Assembly (NCBI RefSeq): GCF_032062135.1
Contig: NC_092861.1
Location: 137,011,036-137,075,035 of the forward strand
Source: Pyxicephalus adspersus
Taxonomy: Eukaryota; Chordata; Amphibia; Anura; Pyxicephalidae
Length of the DNA stretch: 64,000 bases
Direction: 5' to 3'
Shown here: positions 38,271 through 49,449 of the stretch, in pieces
How positions within the stretch are numbered: position 1 is the stretch's first letter
Layout: each line of letters opens with the position of its first letter
Made by a program: the position numbers and the translations under genes
Notes under the pieces: model-generated
Databases searched by the model: none
What the model was told of the DNA's origin: nothing
What the model saw: the letters and a program-made list of their open reading frames with translations, nothing else

Positions 38271-40842
38271 CTTTACATAGAATGCTGAAGAGTTCTTATG
38301 AAGAGCTGAAGAGTGTTGGTCATTTGGAGAGCTCACAATCAAAGAACCAATTTACAAATTTGAATTCCATTTGCCCTAAACTTGCAGGATCACATGTGCA
38401 AAAAGCAAATGTCCACCAGGCAACAATATGGTCTATGATGCTCTTCACATCAGTATGTTTGGTAAAAGGGGAGTTTTATGTGTTTTTGAAAAGTTCCGCT
38501 TGCAGTATTTGTGTTATGTTAAAGTCAACAGCAAACTATGGAAAATGGACTAAAGAATGCAACATTAGTGCATAATTTAGGTCACATGTCAATGTAGCAA
38601 AGACTATACATGTGAAAAACATAAACATGGCTTGCATTACTTTACACTTGAACGCAAGGCATTAAAACTTGCTAAAAACATATTTAGCACTTTGAAGAAA
38701 ACACATACGAATAGGTGTAAAAAGTCCCAATACCTCCACTACAGACTTACACATTGCAGCCAGTTCTAATGATAAACCTGCCGGTATGGTTTTGAGTTGC
38801 GAGAACTCTACATGTTGCAACAGGCTCCCTATAAATGCAACATTTTCATGTTTGATCGAGGGCAACGTTTAATTTATCCTTTTTTTTACAACATGACACA
38901 AATACTTAAAAAGACAAGGTTATGGCATTTACTGTCATCAATCACCTTAACGTCTCCTATGCCAAACAAACTGCTACTTGATGAAAATGGGCTTTCAAGG
39001 AGACAGCCACCTCTGACCTAGAATCTTGTAAACAATGTAAGCATGTGTCAAGGCTGCGGCCTGGCTTGTTTTAACACTTATGTAACACGGCTAAGCTGCA
39101 GTCAGAACTGAAGATGCAGAACAAAAGAATATTAACACTCAGTTGGGTGTTCCAGGACCGAGCAACACTGAAGTACTCAGAAACTGGGTTAGAAAAACAG
39201 AATCGGTTTTCAGAGTCAGGTGATGTTTGTAAAGGAGACTGAGAAATGTTATTACTATATAATATAGAATACATATGGAGTCCCATTTTCTATTTTTATA
39301 TACGTGGAGGATCAAACATATTTTGATAAAATAAATAGAAAATCCCCAATACTTTCCAGGAAAGTCATTTTCACATCTCTAAAATATACAAAATCAAGGA
39401 AAAAGAGTTTACAACAGTAAACCCAAGGAAGAAACACTTCCAAAAAAGTAGCGGGATGTGGGACACAATAATATTCATAAAATATCCAAAAAGTTTATTA
39501 AGTAATAAAACCAAGGACTAATATGACAGTAAACTGATACAGTTGAAATCACAAAACAAATACAACAGAATACTAAAACAATATGTAATGAACCATAACA
39601 TAACCAACTAAAATAGGGTCAGCATCTTGGTGATACTTAAATTCTGGTGATATTTGGAAATGTCAACGCGTTTTGCAAGACAAGCCTGCTTCTCCGGGAG
39701 AAATATGACGTATAATACACAGGAAACACCCCTGCTGCTTGGCTTCAAATAATAGAAAAAGAGAGAGCCAATCTTGGATCTGAAACCTAGCAAACAGGTG
39801 GATATGCAGGTCCCGGAGCATTAACCACTTTTTTTGTAAAAGGAAACACACCCTTGTAAGGGTTTCAATCCTAAGGCAGAAATATGTAAACTATATGCCG
39901 CTGAAAAGGTTTCAATGGCCACCTTAATATTCCTCCAGTTAGTCAATGTGCAAGTTTCAGAATGTGCCACTCACATGCAAACAACTGCATTACTGCAATG
40001 CACAGATAAGTGTGGTACAATTTATTTAAAATTATACCACAAGACACCTAACCAGCATATAACCCTTGTGTACTTTGGCATATAACAATGAATAAATGTT
40101 ACCTACCCGTGCATTGTTGTGTTCTGCAGTGCCAATAATGCTGCAGATCTATTTAAAGTTTATCTCCAGACATATGGACATGACCCTTCACACCCCTAAC
40201 TGCTACATAAACAGCAAAACATTTTCACTCACCTAAATCTACAGTCACATGGTTGGGTTCTTCGTTGGGTGTCCAGGTCAATGGCTGACAGTTCCTAATT
40301 GCTGTTCAGGTCTTTTTCAGAATGGCTTAGAAGTTGAGGTTATCAACATTGGTAGAAAAAATTGTTACGGGTCCCATTGCAGAGGTGAATCAGCTTTCTC
40401 CAAAAACAGAAGAGATTGTCAGGGGACCTGAACAACTGAATGCGTAGGTCTTCCTACACAAGGTAAAATCTGATTTGATCTTGAGGGATAGTTTAGAGGG
40501 GGATGAAAGTAAGGACTAATTTTTTGTGGTGCACCAGTGGCCAGTTAAAAATGGATGGGCCTTGTATTTTGTAGTATTTAGTGGTATTATGATGCAGTAG
40601 AGCCTTTAAATGGGCCTTTGATACACATTATTTATAAATAAATCTGGTAAAAAATTCTTAGAAAAAACATTATTTTATGCTTAACAATGTTTTTTTTTAC
40701 TTTTTGGCCTCTATTGGACTGAAAATTAAAAGCAATAGGAGACAGAAAGTGTTCACAAACACATTTTTGCTGGTTTTGGGATCCCTGGATTTCTAGTGGT
40801 CTCAGGAGATTATGCTCACCTAGGTAAATGTGATTATTAATA
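38271..40842. other. Intron; suspected repeat at 39440-39720
   Basis: aacgcgttttgcaagacaag and gcttctccgggag near 39665-39699 recall a frequent frog repeat with an aacgcgtttcg core. There is no second copy here. The rest holds nothing recognised. Confidence 0.35.
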
Positions 40843-41160
40843 TTAATATCCAGTATTTATATAGTGCCAATATATTAGGCAGCTCTTTACAAAGTCCATA
40901 TTCATATCACTACCTGTCCCACCAAGGTGCTCAGAATCTAATGTCCCTACCATAGTCTTATGTCATTACCACAGTCTAAGATCAATTTGTAGGGAATCCA
41001 ATGAACCTAACTGCAGTTTTTTTGGAATGTAGGAGGAAACCGGAGTACCCAGAGGAACCCACACAACACAGAACCTGCAAACTCCATGCAGATAGTGTCC
41101 TGCCTGAGATTCAAACCTGGGACTTAGTGCTGCAAAGATGAAAGTGCTAACCTCATCATG
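40843..41160 (-). mobile_element. LINE 3' end (L2/CR1-like), reverse, long copy
   Basis: Reverse complement of the 7185-7432 copy: ccagtatttatatagtgcca, ttacaaagtccatattcat, gtaggaggaaaccggagtac, gcaaactccatgcagatag, and further 5' text matching 22590-22680. This is the longest copy of the family here. Confidence 0.8.
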
Positions 41161-41699
41161 AATGCCCAAATCCAATGAATTTGTTTTTTTTCTAGGCATT
41201 TATTTTTAATATAAAGGAAGAGGCTCTGTAACATAAGCGGACCTGGCATTCTCATGCACAGCTACATTTACATCACATGCCTGCCCATGCATAATTTTAC
41301 CGTCACTTCCCGCTTGTCTCTTGATCAGAAGACATCTGTGCTCTTCATGTCACTGCCAGAATCTTAGGCCAATATTTCCTGTTCAAGTATTGGGGTAATC
41401 ATTTTAGTTTATTAGAAAATATAACCATGGCCATACCTCCCATATATGACAAAACCATGAGCCAAAACTCCCCTTCACACCTAAGTTTACCAATTTAACA
41501 TTTTCTAACCGTCACATAATTACCAGTAATTTTTCATTTCATTCTGCTTATTAGTTTGTTTCACCTTTCATCAATCTTCACTGTCCAGAGGAGTGTGCAC
41601 ACAGCAGTCCCTATGTGTTAGCTCTGTAGCAATAACAATAGACTGAATGCAACTCGACATGTGCAGAGCAGCTCACAATAGCTCCTGTGACATAATCCC

Positions 41700-42010
41700 A
41701 TTGGTTTCTTTTCCTGGACAGCCATGCACACATCCCGACTTCTTCCTTTTATACTGACTAATGTTGATATAATGAAAAAAAATGACCAAATCCTAGCGAG
41801 CTTCGATGACCTAAATATATCAGCAGTGGTTAGCCATCACCTGTCTGAAGGGGCGATTACCCCGGCCTTGCTGAGTAATACCACACAGGGACCTGCTGGC
41901 GGTCAGCGAGAGAGCACAGTGAGACCTGTGACAAATGTGGTGGCACATTGAGCGTGTCATGCTTCAAGTGCCTTATACTGAATGACCGGTGACCTGGATA
42001 TTAGATAATA
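41700..42010. other. Candidate conserved non-coding element
   Basis: A unique stretch including cgagcttcgatgacctaaat, agccatcacctgtctgaagg and ggcgattaccccggccttgc, crossed by a 75-codon open frame with no known match. Impression only. Confidence 0.25.
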
Positions 42011-42581
42011 GAGCCTCAGCTCCCAGGGTGATCATCTGTGGTAAATGATCAAAGCTGTACCAGAAATGGAGTTTCTCTGGGAAAAGAAATGAAAATAGAA
42101 ATTTAAAGCAGAACAAAAAAGCTAAAATAGAAATAATGGGAAAAATATTACATAAATACAAACAAAAAAAACAAAAAAACAAATCCTTTTATTTTTGCAT
42201 GGTATGTTCGTATTTTAGGCTGAACCCCGGGTAGATATTACACAAAAATGAAAAACAAAACAAAAGATTAGATAGGATAAAATAAAGAGCCCGTCGATTA
42301 AAAAAAACTAATTTTTGCACTTCCTACGAATGGACAATGAAGTGAGAAGCAGTGCAATGATGAATTTATCTCTTATCTTCTTGCAGTCATGCTCTGCTAT
42401 ACAGTCAACTGAAAATAGTTACTTATACCGCCTACATTTATGCATTTAAATTTTGTGAATCGATTACAGACCCTCATAAGTTTGCGTCCTTTATGATGTC
42501 TACATATGAAATACAGGATGTTGTCCCCATAGACGTCTTTAGGACAGAACATTATTAGAACAAAATATAGGCAAACATTAT

Positions 42582-42796
42582 GACCCTGATTTATGAAAGC
42601 TTTATGAAAATACACTTTCAGAAGTGAACTGGGTGATCCAGCAAACCTAGAATTGTTCTGGTCTAGGATTCAAAACATTTGCTAGCAAACTGAAAATGAT
42701 TTTTAAAAATTCCATTCCATGTTTTCTGGATCACTTCAGTTCACTTCTGAAAGTGTATTCTCTCCAGCCTTGCAGAGCTTTCATAAATCAGGGCCT
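42582..42796. mobile_element. Palindromic foldback MITE, copy 5
   Basis: accctgatttatgaaagctt at the left and gagctttcataaatcagggc at the right. Internal cacttcagttcacttctgaa is mirrored by ttcagaagtgaactgggtga. Confidence 0.85.
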
Positions 42797-43634
42797 ATAT
42801 GCTGAAATATCGAGGGAAAGTATGCATCTGGGCAGGAGGAGAATTGGTTAAGTCAAGAATAAGGACAAAATGTTTTAACGTTAGGGTCCTTTTTAGAATT
42901 TTTTGACCCGTTGCAGTTTCGTTGTGTTTTAAGGCAGCCTATCCTCTGCAATGAACACACAAACTACCATGGATTGATGGGTGCTATGGTAAAACATGGT
43001 AACACACACAGGGCTAAAGCGAGACAAAATTAGAATTCAGAACCCAAATAAAACAATGGTCTGGAGCAATGAAAAAAGAAGGCATGGGTAAAGGGCCACA
43101 TTATGGGTTATATAAGGGCCACATTATAGGGGTTCCAGTCAGACTGAGATTTACAGGTAAGAGGGGGAAGATGTGAATTCTTACCCCATGGGTAGAGGCT
43201 GGTTTCTCTTGGGAGGTTGGAACAAGGAAGAGGCATTTGCAAGTTGGTGAGTGTTTAATAAGATTCCATTCCTAAATAGAATTTGCAATGTTTAAATCTT
43301 CATTATTAGGATTGTCACAGTAGTTGGATCTTTGAGGGCATTCATTGCCAAAAAGTGAATGGGGGATCCATCTGAAAATATGGCATCCCTCTTGGAGAGT
43401 CCAGTTGGCGTGACCCAGGATTGGTCGTTGTGTATTCTGCACTGGGTTTCCTACGACTGTCCCGAAGGCCGTGCCATGCGGCTGAGGGATTTAACTATGC
43501 AGATTCTAGATCACAAATACAACATTCCAATGGGTGTTTATCTTTTAGTACCTTGAAGAACCGGTGACCCAAAATATGGGTATTGATTTTCAAATTATTA
43601 GTTTTCAATTGGGGCAGGGTCCTCTCCTCCTCCC

Positions 43635-43720
43635 GTGTCATTTGCAACCCCTATTTAATGTACAGCACTGCATAATATGTTGGCGCTATAAAAATCCTAT
43701 TTAATATTAATAATAATAAT
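43635..43720 (+). mobile_element. LINE 3' tail (L2/CR1-like)
   Basis: gtcatttgcaacccctattt, gcactgcataatatgttggc and a taa tail; forward counterpart of 15715. Confidence 0.75.
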
Positions 43721-44445
43721 GGGTTAACTGCGGCGACTTTTTTGGCCATTAAATCCCACTGGAGTGTATTCTGGTTTGTTATAGGTAGTTGGTTTTACCC
43801 AGGGTGGGGTATGGCTTAGCAACAAAATAGACAGATCGGCTTCCTTTGATATAGCCCTCCATGTCTGTGTCACCAAAGCTTTTATTGTATAGACTAAAAG
43901 GCTCTATAGGTTTTACTTCAGCCTGCACCACCCCGACGAGCAGAAGTGGAGGATTAACAGAAGGCAACTAGCTAGTTTTTATATAACCATTATGTAACTC
44001 TGACTGCGACAACCTGTTTAATCATTGATAAGTGCAGAGAGGGAAAAGAAATGGACACAACCAAGTCTCTGATATAGAAGATGGTTTAGGAACTTCCAGA
44101 ATGGAAATCTAAAAATAACTTTATATTTTTAGAGAAAGTGTTTTTCTTTCCAAAGTCAAGTTGCAGAAATAAATAAAAGAAAAGAACTTTAGTTATCTGG
44201 AGCTTGGATTACAGGAGTGTCACTGTTTCCAGACACATGACTGGTTACATTTAATAATTTTAGCATGCGGTCTGTAGCCATCGGGGGCAATAATAAAACT
44301 TTGCCTAATAATAAAGTTGAAAACTGGAAATTTTTTGTTGTGTTAGGAAAATTCACTTTTTTTGCTACAAATGACATTGAAATATGAACACATAAGTGGT
44401 AAACTGTGAATGCAGCAATGCAATGCATGCAAAAATAACTATTGC

Positions 44446-44525
44446 TATTTAATGTACAGCTCTGTGTAACATGTTGGTTCTATTAATAATAATAATATTT
44501 ATTATTGTTATTATTATTATTAATC
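44446..44525 (+). mobile_element. LINE 3' tail, decayed, with long taa/tta run
   Basis: tttaatgtacagctctgtgt, aacatgttggttctatt, then about 45 bp of taa/tta repeats. Confidence 0.65.
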
Positions 44526-45179
44526 TGGTCACAAATCCAGCAAGATATTAATTTTAGAACAGCCTAACACTGCTCCATGTTGTCCCATTGCTTCCAGCTG
44601 TCTCTGTGTCTCTGTGGACTACAGAACAATTCTCTATTTAGGAGATGATGAGATGGGAAGGTATGCTGTACTTCTAAAAACTATTCTGTCCTAGGGTGAC
44701 AACACTGACTTGTCATGGATTCTGTACAGTTTGTGATTTCTTTGGAACGGGAAGTGTGTTACCGGCAGAATACCCACATAAAAATATATGAAAATTAAAA
44801 CATATGTCGCCTGTACAGCATAGACTTATAAATTGCAATATATTACATTTTTGTCTTGGAGTTTAGATATACTTTAAATACTTTACATAGAGGACACTTT
44901 TAAAGGAAATGTATTTTTAATAATAAGGTAATTGTGAGGAAAAAAGTCCACTAAGCAATGCAATGGAAGAAGTAAAGCACCCAGGCCAAAAATATTGCAA
45001 GCCCCTTTGGCTAATGTCTGAATTGCTTCTCTAGCCTGTTAGCAAAGTATTACAATAAATGAAATGTGTAGTATAGCCTTAAAGATGTGGAGCAATCCTT
45101 TTAGGTATACCCTCTATTGTAGAGCAGAACCAAAATAATTGATATTTTGCTTCAGCTTGGTGACGGGACCACTTGAAAT

Positions 45180-45430
45180 TGAATTGTCTTGTTGCATATT
45201 TAATCTTTTGTCCACCCAGAAAAGTGAAATGAAACTGCAAAATGTCATCAATAAAAAATGAGCTTCAGCTATTTAATACCAGCAAATCAAATTGAATAAG
45301 ATTTTCTTTCTCCGTCTGAAAGCTCCTGTGGTAAAATGGAGGATGCCGCTTGGATTGACAGATTATTTGTACAGCCAGGTAATTACGCAGGAACCAATCT
45401 CAATGTATAGGTGGAAGAAGTGATCATTAA
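45180..45430. other. Candidate conserved non-coding element
   Basis: Unique AT-rich sequence with aaaatgagcttcagctattt, aaaatggaggatgccgcttg and gccaggtaattacgcaggaa. It contains a TAATTA homeodomain-type core. Impression only. Confidence 0.25.
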
Positions 45431-45954
45431 CCAAAAGCTGGAGTTACAGATCAGAAGTCTGGTGATACTGACAACCATTTGGGTTCTAGAGGGGAGAGGG
45501 CACATAGGAATTTTCTAGAATGCACACCAGCCCAGCTTCTATCAGTGGTTTGCTTTGGAAAAACCTAGTGGCAGCCTGCTGGAATGGGAGAAAAAGGCAT
45601 AGAGTCAAGTCCCATATGGCCCAGTACCAATATGGCAGCATTATGACCAGATCTGAAAACAGTGCCTACTATCTCCAGAAAGTACAAAGCCTTTGCAAAT
45701 ATTTTAGGGAGCTGTTGTGTAGAAGGGGATCATTTATTTTTTTTTTTTTTTAATGGAGGAGGACACAACACAGAGTTGCATCAGAAACAAGTTTAACATA
45801 TGCTTTAAGTACTTACGGTAAGTATCAACAATCACCTTCAGCATTACAAGGATATATGGTTGGAAGTATGTGGACACCCCTCTTCCAAAAGACCAAGTTT
45901 GGTTACAGAAAGCCAACTCCACACACAAAATTGTTTGATATGATTGATGTAGAG

Positions 45955-46318
45955 CAGCGGTCCCCAACCTTTTTGGCCCCAGGGACCGGTTTCACGGAAG
46001 GAAATTTCTCTGAGGACCGGGGGGGGATTGCACAGAGAGAAAAGAGAAGACATACTCTGGCGTCTTCTCTTTTCTCTCTGTGCACCTCTGCTGCTTCAAA
46101 GCGATCACATGACATCTGACAGCCAATCGAGCTGCATGTCATGTGCTCGCATTGCTTGTACACAGACTACTGTGTACATTTACCGGCATCTCATACAAAC
46201 ACCACGGATGGTGGTTGGGTGCCGCTTCGTTTTCAATAATGGATCATGTACTCGCGGCCCACTGAAAACACCGCCGCGGACCGGTAGTGGCCCGCGGCCC
46301 GGTGGTTGGGGACCGCTG
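45955..46318. mobile_element. Non-autonomous hAT element with perfect target duplication
   Basis: Perfect 15-bp TIRs cagcggtccccaacc and ggttggggaccgctg. Flanked on both sides by atgtagag (45947-45954 and 46319-46326), an intact 8-bp duplication. It is 364 bp, GC-rich at both ends (ggaccgg words) and has no transposase. The intact duplication marks it as the youngest hAT copy here. Confidence 0.95.
46029..46084. repeat. Perfect 23-bp inverted repeat inside the hAT element
   Basis: Arms 46029-46051 and 46062-46084, loop of 10 nt (atactctggc). The arms are purine/pyrimidine asymmetric (agagagaaaagagaaga). Confidence 0.95.
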
Positions 46319-46644
46319 ATGTAGAGGAACTGGCACGGCCTTCCCACAGACGTGACTTCAACTCTACTGATCACTTTTAGGTTAAATTGGAATGACTGAG
46401 AGCAAGGCCATCTCATTCAACTTCAGTACCTCCTCTCAAAAATGCTCTTCTATATGGGCACATATATATCTTTATTACAAATATACATCACAAAACCATT
46501 CCAAAAGAGTAGAAACCATTAAAGCCCCAAGGGAATGTGTGTGTGGGGGGCTTCATATTATTACTCATGGTTTAAGAATAGAATGTTCATTTAACTGACA
46601 TAGGTGTGATGACCAAGTGTCCGAAAACTTTTGCCATATAAAGT

Positions 46645-47734
46645 GCTTATCAATAAAAGTTGACTATGTTCACAAGTCCAAAAAAACAGCCTCCTTTCTA
46701 TGTGCATGCAATAGCTATGGGTTAGCCGAGTCAAGGACAAACAGTACAGTGCAACCCACTAGTACGCAACTCCAAAGGAGAGTAACAGACCTCTCACCAC
46801 CCAACATTCTTAAGGAGACTCTTCTGCATTTTAGGACATGTGGACAAAACAACAGTAATAGAGTAAACAAGCAAAATGTTTATCACGCTCCATTTATCTC
46901 CTTTGGCTTACTCAAAAATGAAGTTACGCTTTCATAGCAGGCAATATAAACTTGAAGATGGATTTGAGATTCAATTTGCCAGGCATTTTATCCACAGAAT
47001 ATGATGTACTTATAGATTCTTGTCTATTTTTATCTGCCTATGTGTCCGTCCTCTGCACTCCACTTGTGTTGCCGCAGAGGACATTGCCGCTGGTTTTAAT
47101 TAGCAGAACTTGGCAAATAGATAGAGTTGTCTGTGCATGACAGAGCACTATCCAAATGTCTAAATGTTCAATGTTACCAGCCTGATTTCATAACCTTTTT
47201 GTATACATTTGAGTGAAGTGGTTTCGAGAAGGAGACACATGTATTTCCTGAAACTCCCAATGTTAAAATAGGTCGTGGTTGTGGTAAAACAGTTCACACA
47301 TCCAAGCAACAGTGATATTTTAGTGGGTCGTTCTCTATCAGACATGGACTCTACTTGCTATTGCTTTGAGGCCCTTTTAGACGTTCCAATCTGAAATCCA
47401 CAATCTGGTTAAAGTAGCATCTTTTTCCCAAAAGTATGATGGAGTGGAGATAACAATAAACTCTTATAAGATCTGGTACAGGACTTCCTTTGGGTTTAGG
47501 CTCAGGTGGTGGCCTATCAAGATTCTGTTTCGAAAAAATAAGATGACCTAGATTAGGCATCTCTAAAGTTTTTACTGTCTGTAACTGTATTCAGGTCTTC
47601 TTTCATCCCAAACCCAATTTCAGCACACACACCTCGAGCACCCTACATCAGTTTTTCCTATTCACAGTTTCCAGGGTTTTAGGGCTACACAGAATATAAC
47701 TGGGTATTAAAATTTTAAAGTAAAGACAACAAAG
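46645..47734. other. Intron, no recognised content
   Basis: A 106-codon plus-strand frame at 46617-46937 overlaps the right TIR of the Tc1 remnant and has no coding character. Nothing else supported. Confidence 0.5.
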
Positions 47735-47935
47735 ACCGTTGATCCAGGGAACATATGATTGCTTCACGGAAACAGGAAGGAATTTTTTCCCCTGTTGAAG
47801 CAAATTGAACAAAGTTTGTGTCTACCTCTGGATCAATTATGTCTATAGGGTTTATTCTGGGATATGTTTATTTCTCTAGTGGTTGAACTTGATGGATGTA
47901 TGTCTGTTTTCAACCAATGAACATGACATGCAGGT
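47735..47935 (-). repeat. Dispersed repeat S, copy 2 (uninterrupted)
   Basis: Reverse complement of the halves at 7842-7954 and 8447-8560: ttgatccagggaacat, ggaaggaattttttcccctg, gtctatagggttta, gggatatgtttatttc and ctagtggttgaact. Confidence 0.75.
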
Positions 47936-48429
47936 TCCTCCCTTTATTGGCACTGGCATCTCTACATTGAGCGCAGGGCCCATAGTAAAATTCCTCTGTC
48001 CCCAGGGCCGGTGATAGATTTCAGAGTCTACAAGTGACGGTGCAGAAGGGTTGGTGAGCATTTTAGCTGGTGCAATTTTTTTTAATCTTTGTAAGGCTTC
48101 TAAATTTTAAATAAAATTTAGAATAAAAAATGAATAAAAAAATGAAATTATTATTTTAAATTGAAAAAAAAAAAGACTTGAAAAATCTTCAGAGTTAAAT
48201 AAACACACCAATGTAAGCTTTAAAGTCAGATAGATTTCCTTTTCTTGGCTGAAATGTCAACAGGAAGCTCCCAGTGCATCCTTAATCTTTATAAGGATAT
48301 GAGGAAATTTACTAGTTTTGATGAATGGCGTTTCAAAAAACAGGCAGATAAATGTCCGTTGTTTTGGGGGGGAAAATTTAATCTTTAACGATTTGTGAAT
48401 GAAACACAGCTTAAAAATAAACAATCAGA

Positions 48430-48730
48430 AGTGCAGCAGAGACCGGCTTATCTTAAGCAATTTGATGTGCAAAATTTTTGATCAATTTCACAAAAACAAC
48501 AATTGGATCAGAACAAATCATATTTGGTGTTGATTCGGAATAAAAATTTCTTTGTCAATTAGTCATCTATTGTATGGTCATCAAAAGCAATTTTTGTTTA
48601 TTACTATATTGATCAATATTTCAATTAGATATATTATTGAAATACGGATTATACAGAGAACAAGTATATGGTATATGAAAAACCTGTAGTTGATCAGAAA
48701 GATCAGTTTAAATTGATTATGATATAGAGA
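48430..48730. other. AT-rich stretch with recurrent TTGATCA-type words
   Basis: Repeated ttgatca/gatcaat words resemble those at 36285-36450. Possibly a shared decayed element; the alignment is loose. Confidence 0.25.
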
Positions 48731-49155
48731 ATATCACATAGCACTTTGTTGGACTTTAACATAGAACAATGGAGAGAGGTCAGAGACGAGTCACATCTAT
48801 GCTTTGTAGTGCACAGCCTAGGTGCCTGGGGATGCCATTCAGAATGAATGCCCTGGAATTTATTAGGAAAATCTGCAAAACTAGAAAAAGCAGCGTGGGA
48901 ATTGTTGAAATAAAACTGTAAAACAGGTCAGTTAACAGCACTGCACATGATGTAGTTGTGGATTTTATGAGTTTTTCTCTTGCGGTTCATAAAGTCAGTT
49001 AAATCCACACAGCTGGTGGCAGCTGACAGCTAAACTGCTTCCTCACTACCCATCCTTCCTGCTTTGTATTAAAACCTCAGCAAAACCCAGACCAATATGC
49101 CATCAGTTCACCACCTTCTGATGAAAGAAAAAGAATCTCCAATTCTGGTGTCTTC

Positions 49156-49160
<5 letters not shown>

Positions 49161-49216
<56 letters not shown>
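49161..49216. repeat. (AT)n microsatellite
   Basis: Uninterrupted AT dinucleotide run of about 56 bp. Confidence 0.97.
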
Positions 49217-49218
<2 letters not shown>

Positions 49219-49239
49219 CATATATTAGTTCAGCATTTC

Positions 49240-49445
49240 TTGGCTTTTTTAACCCTTGAATTATTTTCAGGTCTAAGGGAACCCTGGCTATAATTACTAT
49301 ATCCACAGATCGCAGTATATTAGTGTGGTCAGTGGTAACTGACCCGAGTGGTAACTGCACAAAATAACTCATTGCTCACGCAACCCCTTGCAACCTCTGG
49401 AGGAGCCTTAGGGATCTATGGAACCTTGGTTGAGAAATACGGTTT
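49240..49445 (+). repeat. Dispersed repeat R, copy 5
   Basis: ttttcaggtctaagggaacc, ataattactatatccacag, gcaacctctggagga and ggttgagaaatac in the family order; the middle is shortened. Confidence 0.7.
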
Positions 49446-49449
49446 TAAA

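Larger units (their letters stand above)
45853..46640 (+). mobile_element. Tc1-like remnant carrying a nested hAT element
   Basis: Left end tatatggttggaagtatgtg and right end (reversed) tatatggcaaaagttttcgg are TIRs. Outside the nested element, the remaining text encodes a broken transposase C-terminus: the NSTDHF-like stretch near 46362 stands where Tc1 enzymes have NPTEHLW, followed by text for a TSVPDL-like segment near 46424. The N-terminal two thirds are deleted and stops are present. Same lineage as 17.3 and 60.1 kb. Confidence 0.75.
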
